24,393 nt of DNA from Pseudomonas rhizophila (GCF_003033885.1 NZ_CP024081.1:3053127-3077519); one strand, 5' to 3'. Shown: positions 1-7,461, counted from the first letter of the stretch. The notes: generated from the letters alone by a model not told the origin. Translations and numbers: made by a program.

Positions 1-23
1 AAGGCACGCGCTGGCTACCGAAT

Positions 24-143
24 TTCTTGACGACCATAGAGCATTGGAACCACCTGATCCCATCCCGAACTCAGCAGTGAAACGATGCATCGCCGATGGT
101 AGTGTGGGGTTTCCCCATGTGAGAGTAGGTCATCGTCAAGATT
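24..143 (+). rRNA. rrf: 5S ribosomal RNA
   Basis: The segment matches the conserved gamma-proteobacterial 5S rRNA. Its 5' strand CTTGACGACC (26-35) pairs with GGTCATCGTCAAG near 128-140 as helix I, and the internal block CCTGATCCCATCCCGAACTC is intact. Length is about 120 nt, the usual size. It is followed at once by an intrinsic terminator, so this is the 3' end of a 16S-23S-5S operon whose other genes lie left of the window. The exact ends are set by comparison with Pseudomonas 5S and may be off by one or two bases. Confidence 0.95.
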
Positions 144-151
144 AAATTCCG

Positions 152-190
152 AAACCCCTATCTGCTGACGCAGGTAGGGGTTTTGTTTTT
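152..190 (+). terminator. Intrinsic terminator of the rRNA operon
   Basis: A 13-bp stem (152-164 with 171-183, one G-U pair) closes a 6-nt loop, and the T-rich run TTTTGTTTTT follows. It lies about 10 nt after the 5S rRNA. Confidence 0.9.
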
Positions 191-196
191 GTGCCG

Positions 197-234
197 AAAA
201 AAAAGGATGACCTGAAGAGGTCATCCTTTTTTTG
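197..234. terminator. Bidirectional intrinsic terminator
   Basis: A perfect 13-bp stem (201-213 with 218-230) has the loop GAAG and is flanked by A8 on the left and T7 on the right, so it can end transcription in both directions. It sits 10 bp beyond the stop codon of the minus-strand LprI-like gene and is a second stop for read-through from the rRNA operon. Confidence 0.85.
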
Positions 235-243
235 CATCAATGG

Positions 244-645
244 TTAAGCCCCAGGGACCGGGCAGCTCAGATCACCTTCTTCGCACTTGAGGTAGGTCTT
301 GAGCGTCTCGACCCGGGCCTTGGTTACGGCTGTGGCGCAATTGCTGTGGACCAGCGGATAGACGCTACCCCCTTCGACTCCGGAGGCAGAAAAATTGCAT
401 TCGGCGTCACGGAAGCTGATCCAGGCCCGCTGTGCCTTGACCAGTAGCTGCTTGGCCTGCGGGTCATCTTTAAGGCGTGCAGTGATCTGCTTGTACAGAC
501 TGTTCAGCTCGTCGTCAGCGGCTTTGTTCTCTTGGGCTGCGCACTGGTTCATTGCTCCCTGGGTGCTAGCATTGGCGCAGTCATCGGCTTGGACAATACT
601 GATAAAAAGCAGCGGCGTCAGGCCCAGAAACAAGCGTGGGAACAT
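244..645 (-). CDS. Exported LprI-family (DUF1311) protein
   Basis: A 133-residue protein with a signal peptide: MFPRLFLG, a hydrophobic core, and a likely cleavage site after VQA. The mature part has the LprI/DUF1311 pattern: a Cys near the N terminus (DDCANAS), a second in MNQCAAQENKAADDELN, the segment LLVKAQRAWISFRDAECNF, and further Cys residues towards the C terminus. Families of this type are small periplasmic proteins, some of which inhibit lysozyme; that function is inferred here only by family. The start at 645 is chosen because AAGGAG lies 8-15 nt upstream and a signal peptide follows directly. The frame is open to 774, but that extension has no ribosome binding site before it and would bury the signal peptide. 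It is divergent from the SRPBCC gene. Confidence 0.85.
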   Translation of the reverse strand: MFPRLFLGLTPLLFISIVQADDCANASTQGAMNQCAAQENKAADDELNSLYKQITARLKDDPQAKQLLVKAQRAWISFRDAECNFSASGVEGGSVYPLVHSNCATAVTKARVETLKTYLKCEEGDLSCPVPGA

Positions 646-768
646 GGTCGATCTCTCCTTGATGGGATTTCTAAATGCCGAAGGAGTGTACCCAAACGCT
701 GGGTCGATACAACTTTCTGGTTGGCCTCGTGGTCTTACAGGCCTAGGGTTGAACACAGGAGGTGACTC

Positions 769-1227
769 ATGCATTCATCTGATCGCATCGAAAGAAAAAT
801 TCTGCTCAAGGCGCCGCGCTCTCAGGTCTGGCGGGCCTTGGCCAATGCCGAAGCCTTCGGTCAATGGTTCGGCGTCGCGCTTGAAGGCAGACGATTTGTC
901 GCGGGCGAGCGTACCCAGGGGCAGATCACCTATCCTGGTTATGAACACCTTATCTGGGACGTTGCGGTAGAGCGGGTCGAGCCGGAGCGGGTTTTTTCGT
1001 TTCGCTGGCATCCGTACGCCATTGAACCGCAGGTGGACTACTCTCAGGAACCCGAAACGAGGGTTCAGTTCGAACTTGAAGACATGGATGGCGGCACCTT
1101 GCTCAAAGTGGTGGAGTCGGGCTTTAACGGTATCCCGGAGGCGCGTCGGCTTAAGGCTTTTCGTATGGACAGCCGTGGTTGGGACGAGCAGATGGCGAAT
1201 ATCGAAGCATTCCTGGCCAAGGCCTGA
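769..1227 (+). CDS. SRPBCC / AHSA1-family protein
   Basis: A 152-residue protein with the START-like (SRPBCC) fold seen in Aha1-C-type proteins. It opens with RIERKILLKAPRSQVWRAL, continues with a short EAFGQWFG segment, has a central FSFRWHPYA strand, and ends in the typical C-terminal helix (GWDEQMANIEAFLAKA). Members bind hydrophobic ligands or serve as small regulators; nothing here shows the ligand. The start is supported by a strong AGGAGG 6 nt upstream. The 123-bp gap to the divergent LprI-like gene must hold both promoters. The gene ends without an obvious terminator of its own before 1430. Confidence 0.85.
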   Translation: MHSSDRIERKILLKAPRSQVWRALANAEAFGQWFGVALEGRRFVAGERTQGQITYPGYEHLIWDVAVERVEPERVFSFRWHPYAIEPQVDYSQEPETRVQFELEDMDGGTLLKVVESGFNGIPEARRLKAFRMDSRGWDEQMANIEAFLAKA

Positions 1228-1430
1228 TCCTCAGTGCCCGTGCATCTAAGGGTTTACGGAAGGGCTGCTATAGCGAATGTCTTACACGCCATGGTTGCTA
1301 TATCGTCTGTTGCGCTTTGGATCCGATGCGTAATCTGTACTCAACCACTGAAGCACAGGGAGTGCTTCAGGATCAGGGACGATCGACCTTGCAAGGATGG
1401 CTATCGACAGGGAGTCGTGATGGTCTTGGA

Positions 1431-1456
1431 AAAACCCGCCTCGGCGGGTTTTTTTT
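1431..1456. terminator. Bidirectional intrinsic terminator
   Basis: A compact GC-rich hairpin (1431-1439 with 1444-1452, loop CTCG) has A-rich sequence on the left and eight T on the right. It serves the minus-strand repeat protein ending at 1479 and may also end the SRPBCC transcript coming from the left. Confidence 0.85.
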
Positions 1457-1478
1457 CGTCTGCAGAAAAGCCGACCTA

Positions 1479-1880
1479 TCAAGCCAGGCGTCGCGCCATG
1501 GTACGGTCGGAACCATCAGCGGCAAGTGCCTGCCCAGGTGTGCGGTCGGAACCATCAGCGGCAAGTGCCTGCCCAGGTGTGCGGTCGGAACCATCAGCGG
1601 CAAGTGCCTGCCCAGGTGTGCGGTCGGAACCATCAGCGGCAAGTGCCTGCCCAGGTGTGCGATCCGAACCATCAGCGGCAAGTGCCTGCCCAGGTGTGCG
1701 GTCCGAACCATCAGCGGCAAGAGTCTGCCCAGGCGTGCGGTCCGAACCATCAGCGGCCACAGGCTGCTGATATCCGAGCGTTTGCGTAAAGAAACGGTCC
1801 TGCTGCTGGCTGGGCAGGGCAAAGGCACTGACGCTCAGGACGAAAGTGGTAACGGCGATCAAGGAACTGAAAGTTTTCAT
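1479..1880 (-). CDS. Exported protein with seven 13-residue tandem repeats
   Basis: A 133-residue protein I do not recognise with certainty. The N terminus MKTFSSLIAVTTF continues into a hydrophobic stretch ending SAFA, a clear signal peptide cleaved near residue 21. After a short linker (LPSQQQDRFFTQTLGYQQPV) the rest is seven copies of AADGSDRTPGQAL, the last one diverging into a TMARRLA tail. The repeat is acidic and polar, with no hydrophobic core, so the mature protein is probably extended or disordered in the periplasm or outside. The start at 1880 is preferred over 1898 because GGAG lies 8 nt upstream and the signal peptide begins there. A terminator follows the stop. I recall small Pseudomonas exported proteins with similar GSDRTP-like repeats but cannot assign a function. 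Confidence 0.75.
   Translation of the reverse strand: MKTFSSLIAVTTFVLSVSAFALPSQQQDRFFTQTLGYQQPVAADGSDRTPGQTLAADGSDRTPGQALAADGSDRTPGQALAADGSDRTPGQALAADGSDRTPGQALAADGSDRTPGQALAADGSDRTMARRLA
1504..1757. repeat. 39-bp tandem repeat array (coding)
   Basis: Six full copies and one partial copy of a 39-bp unit start at 1504, 1543, 1582, 1621, 1660, 1699 and 1738. The unit is exactly 13 codons, so gain or loss of copies keeps the reading frame of the exported protein. The first four copies (its C-terminal end) are identical or nearly so. The copies from 1660 on carry scattered substitutions. Confidence 0.95.
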
Positions 1881-2037
1881 GGCGATGACTCCGGTCATAT
1901 CAAAAGGGGTTGAGTGCCGGGTCGTTCAGATGTCGCGATCTGCTGAACCCGTTGCAGCCCGGACGGTAGTCTTGCTGCATGGGTTCAGAGTAGGGGCGAG
2001 GAGGGGGACGCCGTTAGACGGATACTGCCCTTGGTTT

Positions 2038-2067
2038 GCCTGATCCTGTTTGTGTGCAGGATCAGGC
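2038..2067 (-). terminator. Hairpin at the end of the AraC-type gene (weak terminator)
   Basis: A perfect 11-bp stem (2038-2048 with 2057-2067, 8-nt loop) overlaps the stop codon of the minus-strand regulator. No U-run follows on the minus strand, so it may protect the 3' end or be a poor terminator. Confidence 0.35.
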
Positions 2068-3009
2068 GCGACTCATCTGCAAGGCCTCGGCACGTAGCCG
2101 GGCGATGTCCTTGCTCGGCGAGGCCCCGAATAGACGGCTGTATTCGCGGCTGAACTGCGAGGGGCTTTCATAGCCCATTTTGTAGCCGATTGACGAAACG
2201 TCGCTGTTCTCCGCCAGCAGCAGCCGTCGGGCTTCCTGCAGGCGCAGCTGTTTCTGGTATTGCAGCGGGCTCATGGCGGTCACGGCTTTGAAGCGATGGT
2301 GCAGTGCCGAAGGGCTGAGATTGATCATTTGTGCCAGGCTATCGATGCTCAGCGGCTCGGCATAATGGGTGTTGAGCCACTCGATTGCGCGACTGATACG
2401 GTGGGTTTGCGTGTCGGGTATGGCAATTTCGTGCAAGCGCTGGCCCTGGGCACCCCGTAGCAGGCGGTAGAAAATTTCCTGTTGGGCCAAGGGCGCGAGC
2501 GTGGCGATATCGTCCGGACTCTCCAGCAGCCGCAGCAAACGCAACACCGCATCGAGCAGCGGCGCATCGATGCGGTCCAGGAATAGTCCTCGATCGGTTC
2601 GTTGGGCCGGTACCCCAATGGGGCTGGCGTCGGCGATCAGACGGCAGATCTGCGCCGGGTCGATATCCAGGCGAATGCACAGGTAGGGGCGCTCGGGGCT
2701 GGCTTCGATCACCTGACCCGCCAGCGGCAGGGTGACCGAGACCACCAGGTAGTTGAGCGAATCATAGACGTAGCATTCATCCGCCAGCCGAACCTCTTTG
2801 CGCCCCTGGACGATCACGCACAAACCGGGCTTGTGGATCGTGTGCAGGGCTTCGGTGGGCTGGTCGCTACGGATCAGGTGCAAGGTCTCGATGGCGGTGG
2901 GATGAACGCCGAATTCCGGGGCGAAGCGCTTCATCAGTTCCGCCAGTTCGGTGCGGCGCTGGTTGACGCCGTCCTCAGGCGTTACGTGTATGGACGTGGA
3001 TACCGACAT
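2062..3009 (-). CDS. AraC-family transcriptional regulator
   Basis: A 315-residue protein. The first ~190 residues look like the AraC_N type sensor domain (pattern HKPGLCVIVQGRKEV, then YLVVSVTLPLAGQV). The last ~100 residues are a double helix-turn-helix AraC DNA-binding domain (ISRAIEWLNTHYAEPLSIDSLA, LQYQKQLRLQEARRLL, GYESPSQFSREYSRLFG). AGGGAGA lies just upstream of the ATG at 3009. It is divergent from the short-chain dehydrogenase at 3212 across about 200 bp. In this family that layout usually means the regulator controls its divergent neighbour, which is inference here. The inducer is not visible. Confidence 0.93.
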   Translation of the reverse strand: MSVSTSIHVTPEDGVNQRRTELAELMKRFAPEFGVHPTAIETLHLIRSDQPTEALHTIHKPGLCVIVQGRKEVRLADECYVYDSLNYLVVSVTLPLAGQVIEASPERPYLCIRLDIDPAQICRLIADASPIGVPAQRTDRGLFLDRIDAPLLDAVLRLLRLLESPDDIATLAPLAQQEIFYRLLRGAQGQRLHEIAIPDTQTHRISRAIEWLNTHYAEPLSIDSLAQMINLSPSALHHRFKAVTAMSPLQYQKQLRLQEARRLLLAENSDVSSIGYKMGYESPSQFSREYSRLFGASPSKDIARLRAEALQMSRA

Positions 3010-3211
3010 GCCGATCTATCTCCCTGGCCAAATGGGTGGACCGCGCTAGTAAAGCCGATTGTGCGCCCGGCGACCAGAGGCGGTTTTATCGCTACAGGAT
3101 CGTGCAAGGGCGCAGGAGGATCCGGCTAACCCAGACACGGATCTGCTCCCTAATCTGGACCTGTCAAAACGCTCCCATCGGGGGGCCATACATCCAGACG
3201 AGGAAACCATC

Positions 3212-3949
3212 ATGTCCGCTATTCAAAACAAAGTTGTGGTGATCACCGGCGCCAGCAGCGGTATTGGCGAAGCCGCCGCACGGTTGCTGGCTGCCCGGGG
3301 CGCACGAGTGGTGCTGGGTGCGCGACGCGTCGATCGCTTGCAGGCGCTGGTGCAGGAACTTGAAGCCGACGGCCAGCAGGCTGCTTGCAAAGCCGTGGAC
3401 GTGACGCGCCGTGATGATGTGCAGAGCCTGATCGACTTCGCTGTCGAGCGATTCGGCAAGGTCGATGTGATCGTCAACAACGCCGGGGTCATGCCGCTCT
3501 CCAAACTCGAGGCGCTGAAAGTTGACGAGTGGGATCGCATGATCGACGTCAACATTCGTGGTGTACTCCACGGCATCGCCGCCGGTTTGCCTTTGATGCA
3601 ACGCCAGCGCAGCGGCCAGTTCATCAACATTGCTTCCATTGGTGCCTACACGGTCAGCCCGACGGCGGCGGTGTACTGCGCCACCAAGTTCGCCGTGCGA
3701 GCGATTTCCGAGGGTTTGCGCCAGGAGGTCGGTGGTGACGTACGGGTGACGGTGATTTCCCCTGGCGTAACCGAGTCGGAGTTGGCCGAAAGTATTTCCG
3801 ATGAAGGTGGGCGCGCCGAGATGCGCGAGTTTCGCCGGATCGCCATTCCCGCCGAGGCGATTGCCCGGGCGATTGCCTACGCCATTGAACAGCCGGACGA
3901 TGTGGACGTCAGCGAACTGGTGGTGCGCCCGACGGCCAGCCCGTTCTGA
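3212..3949 (+). CDS. Short-chain dehydrogenase/reductase (SDR)
   Basis: A 245-residue classical SDR. It has the NAD(P)-binding glycine motif TGASSGIG (residues 12-19), NNAGV near 89-93, and the catalytic Ser142, Tyr155 and Lys159 (YCATK). The Arg residues after the second strand (GARRVDR) favour NADP. The start at 3212 follows GAGGAAA and gives the usual family N terminus. The upstream open frame to 3059 carries no family sequence. The substrate is unknown. It is divergent from an AraC-type regulator, and a strong terminator follows at 3987. Confidence 0.93.
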   Translation: MSAIQNKVVVITGASSGIGEAAARLLAARGARVVLGARRVDRLQALVQELEADGQQAACKAVDVTRRDDVQSLIDFAVERFGKVDVIVNNAGVMPLSKLEALKVDEWDRMIDVNIRGVLHGIAAGLPLMQRQRSGQFINIASIGAYTVSPTAAVYCATKFAVRAISEGLRQEVGGDVRVTVISPGVTESELAESISDEGGRAEMREFRRIAIPAEAIARAIAYAIEQPDDVDVSELVVRPTASPF

Positions 3950-3986
3950 ATTGAATCGATGCGGCAGGAGATTCTTCATGTCTTGT

Positions 3987-4023
3987 GTGGTGAGGGGATA
4001 AAACCCCTCACCACCTTTTTTTG
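3987..4023 (+). terminator. Intrinsic terminator after the SDR gene
   Basis: A perfect 11-bp GC-rich stem (3987-3997 with 4004-4014) has a 6-nt loop and is followed by a run of T. It lies 37 bp after the SDR stop codon. Confidence 0.9.
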
Positions 4024-4046
4024 GGGGGACTGATTGGCGTTAATCG

Positions 4047-4733
4047 TTATTGCAGTGCCAATCGCGCCGCTGCCCGTTGAGTAATCTGCGAGCGCACTCG
4101 AAACGACTCTGCTGCGCGTCGGTTGGCTTCTTCCAGCACCTGGGTCGGCGCGGTCTCCGGGCCGCCGGCGGTGAACGGCGGGGCCGGGGCGTATTCAAGC
4201 TGTAGCTGGACCAGCTCGGCGGTGTCCTGGTCGAACAATTCGGCCGCCAGGGTCAAGGCAAAATCGATCCCGGCGGTGATGCCACCACCGGTGAACAGGT
4301 TGCCGTCGCGTACCACGCGGTCCTTGACCGGTGTGGCGCCCAGGGTTTGCAGCAGACTGTGATAAGCCCAATGGGTGGTGGCCCGTTTACCCTGCAATAA
4401 ACCCGCCGCGCCAAGCACCAGCGAACCGGTGCACACGGAGGTGATGTACTGCGCGTGGGCCGCCTGTTGCTTGATGAACGCCAAGGTCTGCTCATCTTCC
4501 ATCAACGGCCCGACGCCGCTGCCGCCCGGGATGCAGATCACGTCGAGCTTGGGGCACTTCTCGAACGTGGTGGTCGGTAGGAGTACCAACCCGGTGCTGG
4601 CGGTGACTGGGGCCAGGTCTTTCCAGATCAGGTGCACCTTCACGTCTGGCAGCGAGGCGAGCACGTCATAAGGGCCGGTGAGGTCCAGTTGTTGAACCTG
4701 GGGGAATAACAGAAAACCGATCTGCAACGCCAT
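4047..4733 (-). CDS. inhA: Isonitrile hydratase-like protein (DJ-1/PfpI family)
   Basis: A 228-residue protein of the DJ-1/PfpI superfamily. It has FLLFPQVQQLDLTGP at the N terminus, a CIPGG strand at 67-71, and the nucleophile elbow SVCTGS with Cys101. The following TTHWAYH and GGGITAGIDFAL segments are typical. The sequence closely resembles, from memory, the Pseudomonas isonitrile hydratase InhA, which hydrates isonitriles to N-substituted formamides using the equivalent Cys. AGGAGA precedes the ATG. It is divergent from a GlxA-type regulator whose own N-terminal domain is in the same superfamily, and the two share a candidate operator. Isonitrile hydratase is the best assignment, but substrate specificity cannot be seen. 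Confidence 0.82.
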   Translation of the reverse strand: MALQIGFLLFPQVQQLDLTGPYDVLASLPDVKVHLIWKDLAPVTASTGLVLLPTTTFEKCPKLDVICIPGGSGVGPLMEDEQTLAFIKQQAAHAQYITSVCTGSLVLGAAGLLQGKRATTHWAYHSLLQTLGATPVKDRVVRDGNLFTGGGITAGIDFALTLAAELFDQDTAELVQLQLEYAPAPPFTAGGPETAPTQVLEEANRRAAESFRVRSQITQRAAARLALQ

Positions 4734-4794
4734 GGCGCTTTCTCCTGAAGTGATGCCTGAGGGGTGGACGGTTTAACTTTAGGCCCGTAGGCTC

Positions 4795-4832
4795 TGGCGT
4801 ATACGCCAATAAGCCCACGAATTACGCCAATA
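4795..4832. promoter_or_regulatory. Candidate operator: palindrome plus direct repeat
   Basis: TGGCGTATACGCCA (4795-4808) is a perfect 14-bp palindrome. Its right half is part of TACGCCAATA, repeated exactly at 4802-4811 and 4823-4832, a spacing of 21 bp or two helical turns on one face. The element lies between the divergent isonitrile hydratase-like and GlxA-type genes and runs into the ATG of the latter. This fits an AraC-type regulator site with autoregulation. The binding protein is inferred from position. Confidence 0.5.
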
Positions 4833-5824
4833 TGCCAAACCCACCGAAAACCGTTCATGTACTGGCCTTTGCCAACGTGCAGGTGCTAGATGTCACCGGG
4901 CCCTTGCAGGTCTTTGCTTCGGCCAACGACCTGGCACGCCAGCAAGGCTTGCCGTTGCCTTACGCACCCACCGTGATTGCTGCCGGTGGCGGGGCGGTGA
5001 TGTCGTCGGCGGGGCTCGCGCTTATGGCCGAGCCGCTGCCGAGCGTGGGTAGCGACACATTGCTTATCGCCGGCGGTTGGGGGGTGTACGAGGCGGCGCA
5101 GGACGCGGCGCTGGTGGCCTGGGTCAGGGACCATGGTCTGCGCTCGCGGCGCGTGGCGTCGGTGTGCACCGGGGCGTTCCTGCTGGCCGCCAGCGGTTGG
5201 TTGGACGGACGTCGGGTGGTCACGCACTGGACCCGTTGCGAACAACTGGCCAGGCAGCACCCGCAACTGCGGGTCGAACCCAACCCGATTTTTATCAACG
5301 ACGGCCCGGTCTGGACTTCGGCGGGCGTTACGGCCGGCATCGACCTGGCGTTGGCCCTGGTGGAGGACGATTTGGGTCGCGCCATCGCTCTGGAAGTCGC
5401 CCGGCAACTGGTGGTGTTCCTCAAGCGTCCAGGCGGTCAATCGCAGTTCAGCGTGACCTTGTCACTGCAGAATCAGGGCAGTCGTTTTGATGATCTGCAC
5501 GCCTGGATCGCGGAAAACCTCACCCAGGACCTGGGCTTGCCGAGTCTGGCGGCAGAGGCGGGGATGAGCGAGCGCAGTTTCGTGCGTCACTACCGTGCCG
5601 ACACCGGCCAGACGCCAGCGCGGGCGGTGGAGCTGATTCGTGTGGAGACCGCCCGCCGGCTGCTGGCCGACACAGCACTGCCGATCAAGCGGGTCGCGGT
5701 GCAATGCGGCTTTGGCAGCGAAGAAACCCTGCGCCGCAGCTTCCTGCGGGCCATGGGTGTGACGCCCCAGGCGTATCGGGAGCGTTTCGCGGTCAGTCCT
5801 CAAGCAGATCCAGCAATGCCCTGA
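4832..5824 (+). CDS. GlxA-family AraC-type transcriptional regulator
   Basis: A 330-residue protein. Residues ~7-190 form a DJ-1/PfpI-like domain (FANVQVLDVTGP, then SVCTGA with Cys112, THWTRC, TSAGVTAGIDLAL). Residues ~215-320 form the AraC double helix-turn-helix (LGLPSLAAEAGMSERSFVRHY, then CGFGSEETLRRSF). This is the GlxA arrangement of regulators that sense small nitrogenous or amide ligands. No Shine-Dalgarno sequence is visible before the ATG, which itself overlaps the candidate operator. Translation may be weak or leaderless. The gene ends 32 bp inside the converging hydrolase gene. It probably controls the divergent isonitrile hydratase-like gene. Confidence 0.9.
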   Translation: MPNPPKTVHVLAFANVQVLDVTGPLQVFASANDLARQQGLPLPYAPTVIAAGGGAVMSSAGLALMAEPLPSVGSDTLLIAGGWGVYEAAQDAALVAWVRDHGLRSRRVASVCTGAFLLAASGWLDGRRVVTHWTRCEQLARQHPQLRVEPNPIFINDGPVWTSAGVTAGIDLALALVEDDLGRAIALEVARQLVVFLKRPGGQSQFSVTLSLQNQGSRFDDLHAWIAENLTQDLGLPSLAAEAGMSERSFVRHYRADTGQTPARAVELIRVETARRLLADTALPIKRVAVQCGFGSEETLRRSFLRAMGVTPQAYRERFAVSPQADPAMP

Positions 5825-6695
5825 GCGTGGCCTGGGGGGCTTCCTGGGGAATGTTGTGGCCGACACCGGCGAGCACTCGACGCTCGTAGACACCGCTGAA
5901 ATGTTCGGCGTCTTCGTCGAACTCAGGTGCAGGTCCAACGCCGTCATCGGCACCGCACAGGGAGATGCTCGGCACGCTGATGGCCGGTTGCGCGGTCAGT
6001 CGTTCCTCCATCCACTCCAGCGTCGGGTCGCCCGGTGCGTACATGAAGCGATGACGGTAGGAATGAATCACCACCTCGACGAAATCCGGGTTGTCGAAGG
6101 ACGGGGCACTGAGGGGATACAGCGCTGTGCCGCGTGTCCAGGTCGGTGACCACAGGCGCCAGAGCAACTGGCACAGTTCGCGCCGGTTCTGTGTCAGGCT
6201 CTCGACGCCCCGGGCGCTGTGGAAGTAATACTGGTACCACAATCTGTGCTCGGTCTCAGGGTCCAGCGGCTGAGTCGATCGGGGAATGTCCTGCACGTTA
6301 TAGCCATCGCCGGTCACCAGGCAGCGAACCCGTTCGGGCCACAGCGCCGCCACGATACACGCGGCCCGCCCGCCCCAGTCGTAGCCGCACAACCCGGCTT
6401 GGGGAATGGCGAGTGCCTGCATCAGGTCCAGCAGATCCTGGGCCAGCGCCGCTTGCTGGCCGGAACGCAGGATGCTCGGGTTATTGAACCGGGTCGGGCC
6501 GTAGCCGCGCAGGTACGGCACGATGACCCAATAGCCGCGCTGGGCCAAGGCCGGTGCGACTTCATCAAAGGCCCTGGGGTCGTAAGGGAAACCGTGCAGC
6601 AGGATCACTGGGGCGCCGCTGGCGGGGCCGTGCTCTTCGTAGGCGATGCGCAGCAGAGGCGTCACCGCGAAGTTGATTCTGGGCGCCTGGTTCAT
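5793..6695 (-). CDS. Alpha/beta hydrolase (Asp-nucleophile, epoxide-hydrolase-like)
   Basis: A 300-residue alpha/beta-hydrolase. It has the oxyanion motif HGFP (residues 34-37), the nucleophile elbow GYDWGG with Asp106 in place of Ser, and a C-terminal VGHNIPQ with the catalytic His near 280. Asp in the elbow places it with epoxide hydrolases and haloalkane dehalogenases rather than esterases; the true substrate is not visible. The start at 6695 follows CAGGAGA, while the in-frame ATG at 6710 has no such site. It follows a small unknown gene by 28 bp on the same strand, so they are probably one operon. Its 3' end overlaps the converging regulator gene by 32 bp. Confidence 0.9.
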   Translation of the reverse strand: MNQAPRINFAVTPLLRIAYEEHGPASGAPVILLHGFPYDPRAFDEVAPALAQRGYWVIVPYLRGYGPTRFNNPSILRSGQQAALAQDLLDLMQALAIPQAGLCGYDWGGRAACIVAALWPERVRCLVTGDGYNVQDIPRSTQPLDPETEHRLWYQYYFHSARGVESLTQNRRELCQLLWRLWSPTWTRGTALYPLSAPSFDNPDFVEVVIHSYRHRFMYAPGDPTLEWMEERLTAQPAISVPSISLCGADDGVGPAPEFDEDAEHFSGVYERRVLAGVGHNIPQEAPQATLRALLDLLED

Positions 6696-6723
6696 GTCGG
6701 TCTCCTGCACGGCTCGGTTGCCG

Positions 6724-7101
6724 TTATGCGGGTTCCTGATTCACATATTTGGCCCGATCCGGCGTGAAGGTCACGATCATGTTCGTGCTGGAGCAGGTCA
6801 GGGTGCGGTCCTGGGACAGATCGATGTCCAGGTCTTCACCGCGCAGGCCCTGCCATTGGGCGAGGTACTTGAGGCAGCCGAACTTTTCGTTTTTCTTCAG
6901 GCTGCGACTGACACCGCCTTTCCAGCCGAGCACCGGCAATTCACCGGCCAGGCAACGCTGCGCCAGATCGGGAAACTTCAGCGCCCGATCGCGGCCGATT
7001 TCCCAGCACTTGATCAGGCCCTTGTCTTGGCCTTCCCAGAGGTCTTCCCGGGTCAGGCCTGTTCGGGGCGGGGTGGTGATAGAGCGTTTTACATGGGTCA
7101 T
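6724..7101 (-). CDS. Hypothetical protein, in operon with the hydrolase
   Basis: A 125-residue protein I do not recognise. It is soluble, with no signal peptide or membrane segment. It is basic at the N terminus (MTHVKRSITTPPRTGLTRED) and has several Cys and Trp residues (KCWEIGRDR, GWKGG, FGCLKYLAQWQG). The ATG is preceded by AAGGA, and the stop lies 28 bp before the hydrolase start, supporting co-transcription. It could be a partner or a separately acting protein; the sequence does not tell. Confidence 0.7.
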   Translation of the reverse strand: MTHVKRSITTPPRTGLTREDLWEGQDKGLIKCWEIGRDRALKFPDLAQRCLAGELPVLGWKGGVSRSLKKNEKFGCLKYLAQWQGLRGEDLDIDLSQDRTLTCSSTNMIVTFTPDRAKYVNQEPA

Positions 7102-7235
7102 GTCAGATCCTTGAATCGGGTTTTATCGGGCAGCTCCGCTGCACCCTTGAGTGCATCGATCTTAGGAGGGGTTTACAGGGCTGGCAACCTGAAACCGGCG
7201 GCAGCGATAGATGGAGAAATGTTGGTGCCCGCTTC

Positions 7236-7368
7236 TGTGGCGAGGGGATTTATCCCCGCTGGGCTGCGTAGCAGCCCCGAAAACGGTCAACTCGGTCTGT
7301 CTGGCAAAGTGGATTGGCCTATGGACGGGCTGCTACGCAGCCCAGCGGGGATAAATCCCCTCGCCACA
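7236..7368. repeat. REPIN (paired REP sequences), GGGGATTTATCCCC type
   Basis: Perfect 42-bp inverted arms (7236-7277 and 7327-7368) start with TGTGGCGAGGGGATTTATCC and flank a 49-bp spacer. This is the arrangement of Pseudomonas REPINs, non-autonomous elements mobilised by RAYT transposases. It lies in the non-coding stretch 7102-7461. Nothing else is evident in 7102-7235. Confidence 0.9.
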
Positions 7369-7428
7369 AGGGTGTGGAGTTCCTACAAAAAAATAGGTGA
7401 ACCGGAATTTTCCGACGAGTCGTGGCGG

Positions 7429-7458
7429 TTGCTGGTTCGGAAACGGCGGGGCTAGGCT
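7429..7458 (+). promoter_or_regulatory. Possible sigma-70 promoter for the structured leader
   Basis: TTGCTG (7429-7434) and TAGGCT (7453-7458) are separated by 18 bp and would start transcription just at the first leader hairpin. The -10 match is poor, so this is tentative. Confidence 0.25.
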
Positions 7459-7461
7459 TTG

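Noticed and set aside
1504..1757. Regular 39-bp repeats as a CRISPR array
   Set aside because: The units are contiguous with no variable spacers, are in frame with a signal-peptide protein, and no cas genes are present.
1179..1913. Plus-strand frames across the repeat array (244, 178 and 87 codons)
   Set aside because: A 39-bp unit without stops opens several frames. Only the minus-strand frame has a signal peptide, a ribosome site and a terminator after it.
3059..3211. N-terminal extension of the SDR gene
   Set aside because: The extra 51 residues have no SDR features and span the promoter region; a good ribosome site lies before 3212.
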